This document shows, in pieces, positions 60,937 to 64,000 of a DNA stretch of 64,000 bases. Source of the stretch: Tunicatimonas pelagia (lineage in GTDB: Bacteria > Bacteroidota > Bacteroidia > Cytophagales > Cyclobacteriaceae); the NCBI RefSeq assembly GCF_030506325.1, contig NZ_CP120683.1, forward strand, positions 806,001 to 870,000, written 5' to 3'. A model generated the notes under the pieces. That model made no database searches, was not told the DNA's origin, and saw only the letters and a list, made by a program, of their open reading frames with translations. Within the stretch, counting starts at the first letter, position 1. The number at the start of each line of letters is the position of its first letter. The position numbers were made by a program, and so were the translations under genes.

Positions 60937-62444
60937 CAGGGAGTATTGTTTTCCTGGTACTTTTTCAGTTGTTCGGCTAATTCAGCCACTTTATCAGGAT
61001 ACTTTTCGTATAAATTGTGCTCCTCCCGAGGGTCGGCTTCCAGGTCGTAGAGGGTACCGGATGGCTCGCCGGGGTTTGGGGCGATCGTTACCGGTTCGGT
61101 GAAGCCGCCCGAACCCCGGTGGGGAGTGTACTTCCACTTCCCTTGCCGGATAGAGAATACCCCTCGTAACGAATGGTGTACGATCTCTTCCCGAATCGGG
61201 GCTCGATCCGTGCCGATAAAGGCGGGCCACAGGTTTTCGCTGTCTTCACCCGCCGTTTCAGCTACCGAAGCGTTGAGCATCCCGGCCAGGGTAGCCATCA
61301 GGTCGGTGGAACACATAATCTGATTGGAACGCTGGCCAGCCGGAATTACCCCTGGCCAGCGGGCAACAAACGGTACCCGATGACCCGCTTCGTAAATATC
61401 CGCCTTGCGACCTTTATAGATATGGTTGGCCCGATGTGCGTACTGCTTCTGGTCTTCCGGATTCCAGTCGGCCCCGTTGTCGGAAGTCACAATGATGAGG
61501 GTATTTTCTGTCAGGCCGTTTTCCGCTACGGTTTGCATTACTTGCCCCACCATCGCATCTACCATCGTTACAAAATCCCCGTAGCGACCAGCCTCAGAAC
61601 GGTCGTGATGAGCCTCGGTCGGCAGCCAAGGCGTGTGTGGCGCAGGAAGCGGTAAGTACAAAAAGAAGGGATCAGCTTGGGAGGCCCGGCGTTTTACGTA
61701 GGCACAGGCAGAGTCTACCAGGGTCGGCAGCACCCGGTCAAAGTCGAAACTAGGTGACACTTTTCCTTCGCGCCAGAATACGCCCCGGCCATCAGCTTCC
61801 TGACTTTTACCTTCGGTGTAAGCAGTGGGTGGCTGGACGACTACGTTATTGCGAAGATAGCAATACGGACTCATATCCAGCGAGGCAGGGATGATCAGCG
61901 AATAGTCGAAGCCGTGATTAGCCGGACCGTTGCTGACAGGTTGGCTGTAATCCACGTTATCTTGGTAGCCCTGCGGCACCCGATCGTTCCACTTGACATC
62001 TTTAATCTCCTGCTGTGGGTCTTGCTTCACCCAGTCTAGCCCCAGGTGCCACTTACCGATGCAGGCGGTATGGTAGCCTTGATCTTGCAAAAAAGTAGCT
62101 ACCGTGGCTCGTTCAGGCTCAATGAGGGCCGGTGAATACCCCCATAGCACTCCTTGCTTCAGGTGAGTTCGGAAGGCGTAGCGGCCCGTTAAGATACCGT
62201 AGCGCGTAGGAGTGCAAACGGCTGAGTTGGTGTGAGCGTCCGTGAAGTGTACTCCTTCCTGAACCAGTTGATCCATATGAGGAGTAGGAATCTGCGAAGC
62301 GGCGTTTAGGCTTTTTAAGTCACCGTAGCCCATATCATCCGCTAAAATATAGATGATATTAGGCGGGTCGCCTGTCTGTGCAAAGGCGAACGAAGGAACA
62401 AGCAATAAATAAAGCCAAGTGATACGGCAGGTTAACAATAGCAT
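60936..62444 (-). CDS. Sulfatase of the S1 family
   Basis: 502 residues. Signal peptide about 1-22 (ending FAFAQ). The catalytic signature is SAVCTPTRYGILTGRYAF, in which Cys is converted to formylglycine. Metal ligands are in IYILADDMGYGDL, and TSDNGADWNPE and the C-terminal KWKYTPHRG complete the pattern. It removes sulfate esters from glycans, so it acts on a sulfated polysaccharide, such as an algal one. Anaerobic-type maturase or SumF is needed but absent here. It directly precedes the GH97 gene in one operon (TGATG overlap), and the sulfatase is intact. Confidence 0.93.
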   Translation of the reverse strand: MLLLTCRITWLYLLLVPSFAFAQTGDPPNIIYILADDMGYGDLKSLNAASQIPTPHMDQLVQEGVHFTDAHTNSAVCTPTRYGILTGRYAFRTHLKQGVLWGYSPALIEPERATVATFLQDQGYHTACIGKWHLGLDWVKQDPQQEIKDVKWNDRVPQGYQDNVDYSQPVSNGPANHGFDYSLIIPASLDMSPYCYLRNNVVVQPPTAYTEGKSQEADGRGVFWREGKVSPSFDFDRVLPTLVDSACAYVKRRASQADPFFLYLPLPAPHTPWLPTEAHHDRSEAGRYGDFVTMVDAMVGQVMQTVAENGLTENTLIIVTSDNGADWNPEDQKQYAHRANHIYKGRKADIYEAGHRVPFVARWPGVIPAGQRSNQIMCSTDLMATLAGMLNASVAETAGEDSENLWPAFIGTDRAPIREEIVHHSLRGVFSIRQGKWKYTPHRGSGGFTEPVTIAPNPGEPSGTLYDLEADPREEHNLYEKYPDKVAELAEQLKKYQENNTP

Positions 62445-62531
62445 AGCAGTCGGTATACGTTGAGGGTAGCGAACGCTTACCTCTCAGACAAAGATATGAG
62501 TTATTTGATCAAAACTTTATGCACTAGAAAA

Positions 62532-62557
62532 GGGGGCTTTCCGCGAAGAAAGCCCCC
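62532..62557 (-). terminator. Terminator of the T9SS-exported protein gene
   Basis: GGGGGCTTTC and GAAAGCCCCC form a perfect 10-base stem (62532-62541, 62548-62557), with TTTTCT next on the minus strand, 16 bases after the stop of the gene at 62573. Confidence 0.8.
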
Positions 62558-62572
62558 AGCTAATCTACTTCT

Positions 62573-64000
62573 CTATTCTATCAATAGCTTGTGCGTGACA
62601 TCATCCTGCCCCCCTCGTTCAATAGATAGTACATATAAGCCCGGGTGCAATTGACTCACGTCGATATCAGCCGATGAACCGGACAGTGCCTCTTTCAGTA
62701 CGACCCGCCCCAGCATATCGCTAATGGATAGCTGAGCCGATTCAGTAGCCAAGCCCGACAGGTGCAGCGTACGCTGAGCCGGGTTTGGGTACAGGATAAG
62801 ATCATCTACGCTACCTATCTCACTACCTATCCCCTTTTTCTGTCGCTCAGCAACACGCGCATTGGTGTTGTGAGGAGCGGAAACGGTAGAAGTACGACGC
62901 TTCCCATCGGGGCCCGTCAGTGTCCAGACCGTAGTTTCGCCCGGCTGTAAGATGACTTCAAACACCCCGCGCTGCCGTCCCGGCAGAAAGTTCACCGTCT
63001 GCCCCCGATCTTGGAAAGGGCCGGTAAATCGGCTCTTGGCTCCTACTGGAATGCTAATGATACCCGCATTTTGATTATAATAGCCGAAGCGGGCGGTGTA
63101 GGTCGTATCCGCTGGATTGTACGTTAGCCGTCCGCCGTTTTCCAGCACGGGCTTCACTGAACGGAGAGCAGTCGTGTATACTAGCGCCGGCGAAGTGTTA
63201 CTTTCCCGAGAGCCAAATGTGACTCCAACAGCCGCATTGGCAGGCTGCACCAGTGCCAGACTCAGCACCCCATCAGTTTCTTGACTCACTACCTCGGTGA
63301 TATCCAGGGTTTGCACCCCCAGGGTATTTTTGTCAACCACAATCTCACCCAACCGCTGGCCGCACGCCGGACGGTTAGCCCAAGTGATATTATTCTCATC
63401 CCACTGGTCGTTATCCACCCGATAGAGCTCTACGGGCCCTTGCCCCTGAATATCTATCGCTAAAGCATTAATGACTAACTGAGCGAAATCTACCTCGCCC
63501 CGGATATCATCTAACGAGAACCGCAGGTAACTGTAGCGAGAAAAGGTGTTGTCTGCTACTTTCTTCACCACCAACTCCGTCTCCTGACCGTAGTTGTCTT
63601 GACTGAAGCTACCCCCGCGCACAAAAGCATCGGCTACCGGAGGCGTGCTGCGACGGACACTGGAAGAAGCCCGGATCACTTCTAAGGCCGCCGGGGCTGC
63701 ACTTTCTTTAGACCCAAATATAACTGTAGCGTCTACGCTGCTGGGCATGGTCAGGACGAAGGATACTTTACCGTCGCCATTCGCTGCTCGGGCGTTTTGC
63801 ACCAAGTCGGTGACATCAATCACCTTTTTGATTCCTTCATCATCAGACCCCACAATCAGCCGACCAACATTGGTGCTTCCGGCGGGCTTGGTGTTCCAGG
63901 TGATCTGCGATTCGTCCCAGCTATCGTCTGCGACGAAGGCTATATCAATAGGCATTTCGCCCCGGCCATCTTGTGCACTGGTAACTTGTAGGGCAAGCTG
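62573..64000 (-). CDS. DNRLRE-type secreted protein with T9SS sorting domain (partial)
   Basis: At least 475 residues; the frame runs out of the right edge with no stop. Two copies of a DNRLRE/CBM-like module are present: the fragmentary first copy DESQITWNTKPAG and a full copy (about 115-265 of the visible part) with SYLRFSLDDIRG, DQWDENNITWANRPACGQRLG and a repeat of LDITEVVS. A middle segment (about 290-350) is beta-rich. The C-terminal type A sorting domain (LILYPNPAQRTLHLSG..., DMLGRVVLKEALS, LHPGLYVLSIERGG) marks export by the type IX system. The 45 bases to the window edge also encode protein (LALQVTSAQDGRGE). It neighbours the sulfatase/GH97 pair and likely shares the glycan-degradation role. 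Confidence 0.85.
   Translation of the reverse strand, partial: QLALQVTSAQDGRGEMPIDIAFVADDSWDESQITWNTKPAGSTNVGRLIVGSDDEGIKKVIDVTDLVQNARAANGDGKVSFVLTMPSSVDATVIFGSKESAAPAALEVIRASSSVRRSTPPVADAFVRGGSFSQDNYGQETELVVKKVADNTFSRYSYLRFSLDDIRGEVDFAQLVINALAIDIQGQGPVELYRVDNDQWDENNITWANRPACGQRLGEIVVDKNTLGVQTLDITEVVSQETDGVLSLALVQPANAAVGVTFGSRESNTSPALVYTTALRSVKPVLENGGRLTYNPADTTYTARFGYYNQNAGIISIPVGAKSRFTGPFQDRGQTVNFLPGRQRGVFEVILQPGETTVWTLTGPDGKRRTSTVSAPHNTNARVAERQKKGIGSEIGSVDDLILYPNPAQRTLHLSGLATESAQLSISDMLGRVVLKEALSGSSADIDVSQLHPGLYVLSIERGGQDDVTHKLLIE

Noticed and set aside
1-64000. CRISPR array
   Set aside because: No regularly spaced direct repeats were found in any gap, and no cas gene was recognised.
1-64000. 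Prophage or integrative element
   Set aside because: No integrase, phage structural or conjugation gene was seen. Both tRNAs lack flanking duplications.

Overview
The window looks like chromosome of a Bacteroidota bacterium, probably a free-living (perhaps marine) member of the Cytophagales. The evidence is a DUF4249 lipoprotein paired with a TonB-dependent receptor, a T9SS type A sorting domain at the C-terminus of a secreted protein, a short 287-residue RpoD, a GH97 / sulfatase / GH43 carbohydrate set, a carboxynorspermidine-type dehydrogenase, few visible Shine-Dalgarno sequences, and several matches to the Bacteroidota promoter -7 element TAnnTTTG. The genus cannot be fixed from sequence reading alone.

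Layout. 1-6.4 kb: end of an outer-membrane protein, a small beta-barrel protein, an MFS transporter, a short inverted-repeat element next to a broken RES/Xre toxin-antitoxin locus, prfB with its programmed +1 frameshift, an intact PIN-domain toxin-like pair, and ilvE. 6.6-14.5 kb: DUF4249/TonB receptor pair with a frameshifted lipoprotein behind it, a run of small genes on the minus strand, and a VapBC locus whose toxin carries two lesions. 14.5-18.9 kb: a tightly overlapping three-gene operon (small coiled-coil protein, 1029-residue P-loop ATPase, MscS channel), which is the best candidate for an undescribed system. 18.9-28.8 kb: a deletion-derived IS remnant, pckA, a MiaE-like hydroxylase, a glycosyltransferase, a ceramidase-like protein, a DtxR regulator, a PilJ/HAMP/GAF sensor, and a 161-bp MITE with TIRs and a TAA target duplication. 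28.8-36 kb: glycosyltransferase, SDR, carboxynorspermidine dehydrogenase, MarR regulator with a palindromic operator, proA, GH43. 36-47.7 kb: an SLC12-like transporter, a MutS-like ATPase with a DoxX-like protein, a serine hydrolase, a MacB/FtsX-type permease, and a GntR-controlled ABC operon with a visible promoter and operator. 47.9-58.9 kb: a housekeeping block (tRNA-Leu, SAM hydrolase family, phoH, GNAT, CDGSH protein, trxB, rpoD, pnp, rpsO, LptF/LptG permease, START-like protein, tRNA-Met). 59-64 kb: a sulfatase/GH97 pair and a T9SS-exported DNRLRE-type protein, with the GH97 interrupted by an in-frame TGA.

Two themes stand out. First, gene decay: at least five loci are interrupted by small lesions (RES toxin, lipoprotein at 10.1 kb, VapC twice, GH97), and two of the three toxin-antitoxin-like loci are dead. 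Second, short non-autonomous inverted-repeat elements (208, 300, 161 and 127 bp) are scattered through the window. Interruptions could also be assembly errors, which reads would settle. All calls are from reading sequence and translations; no database search was run.
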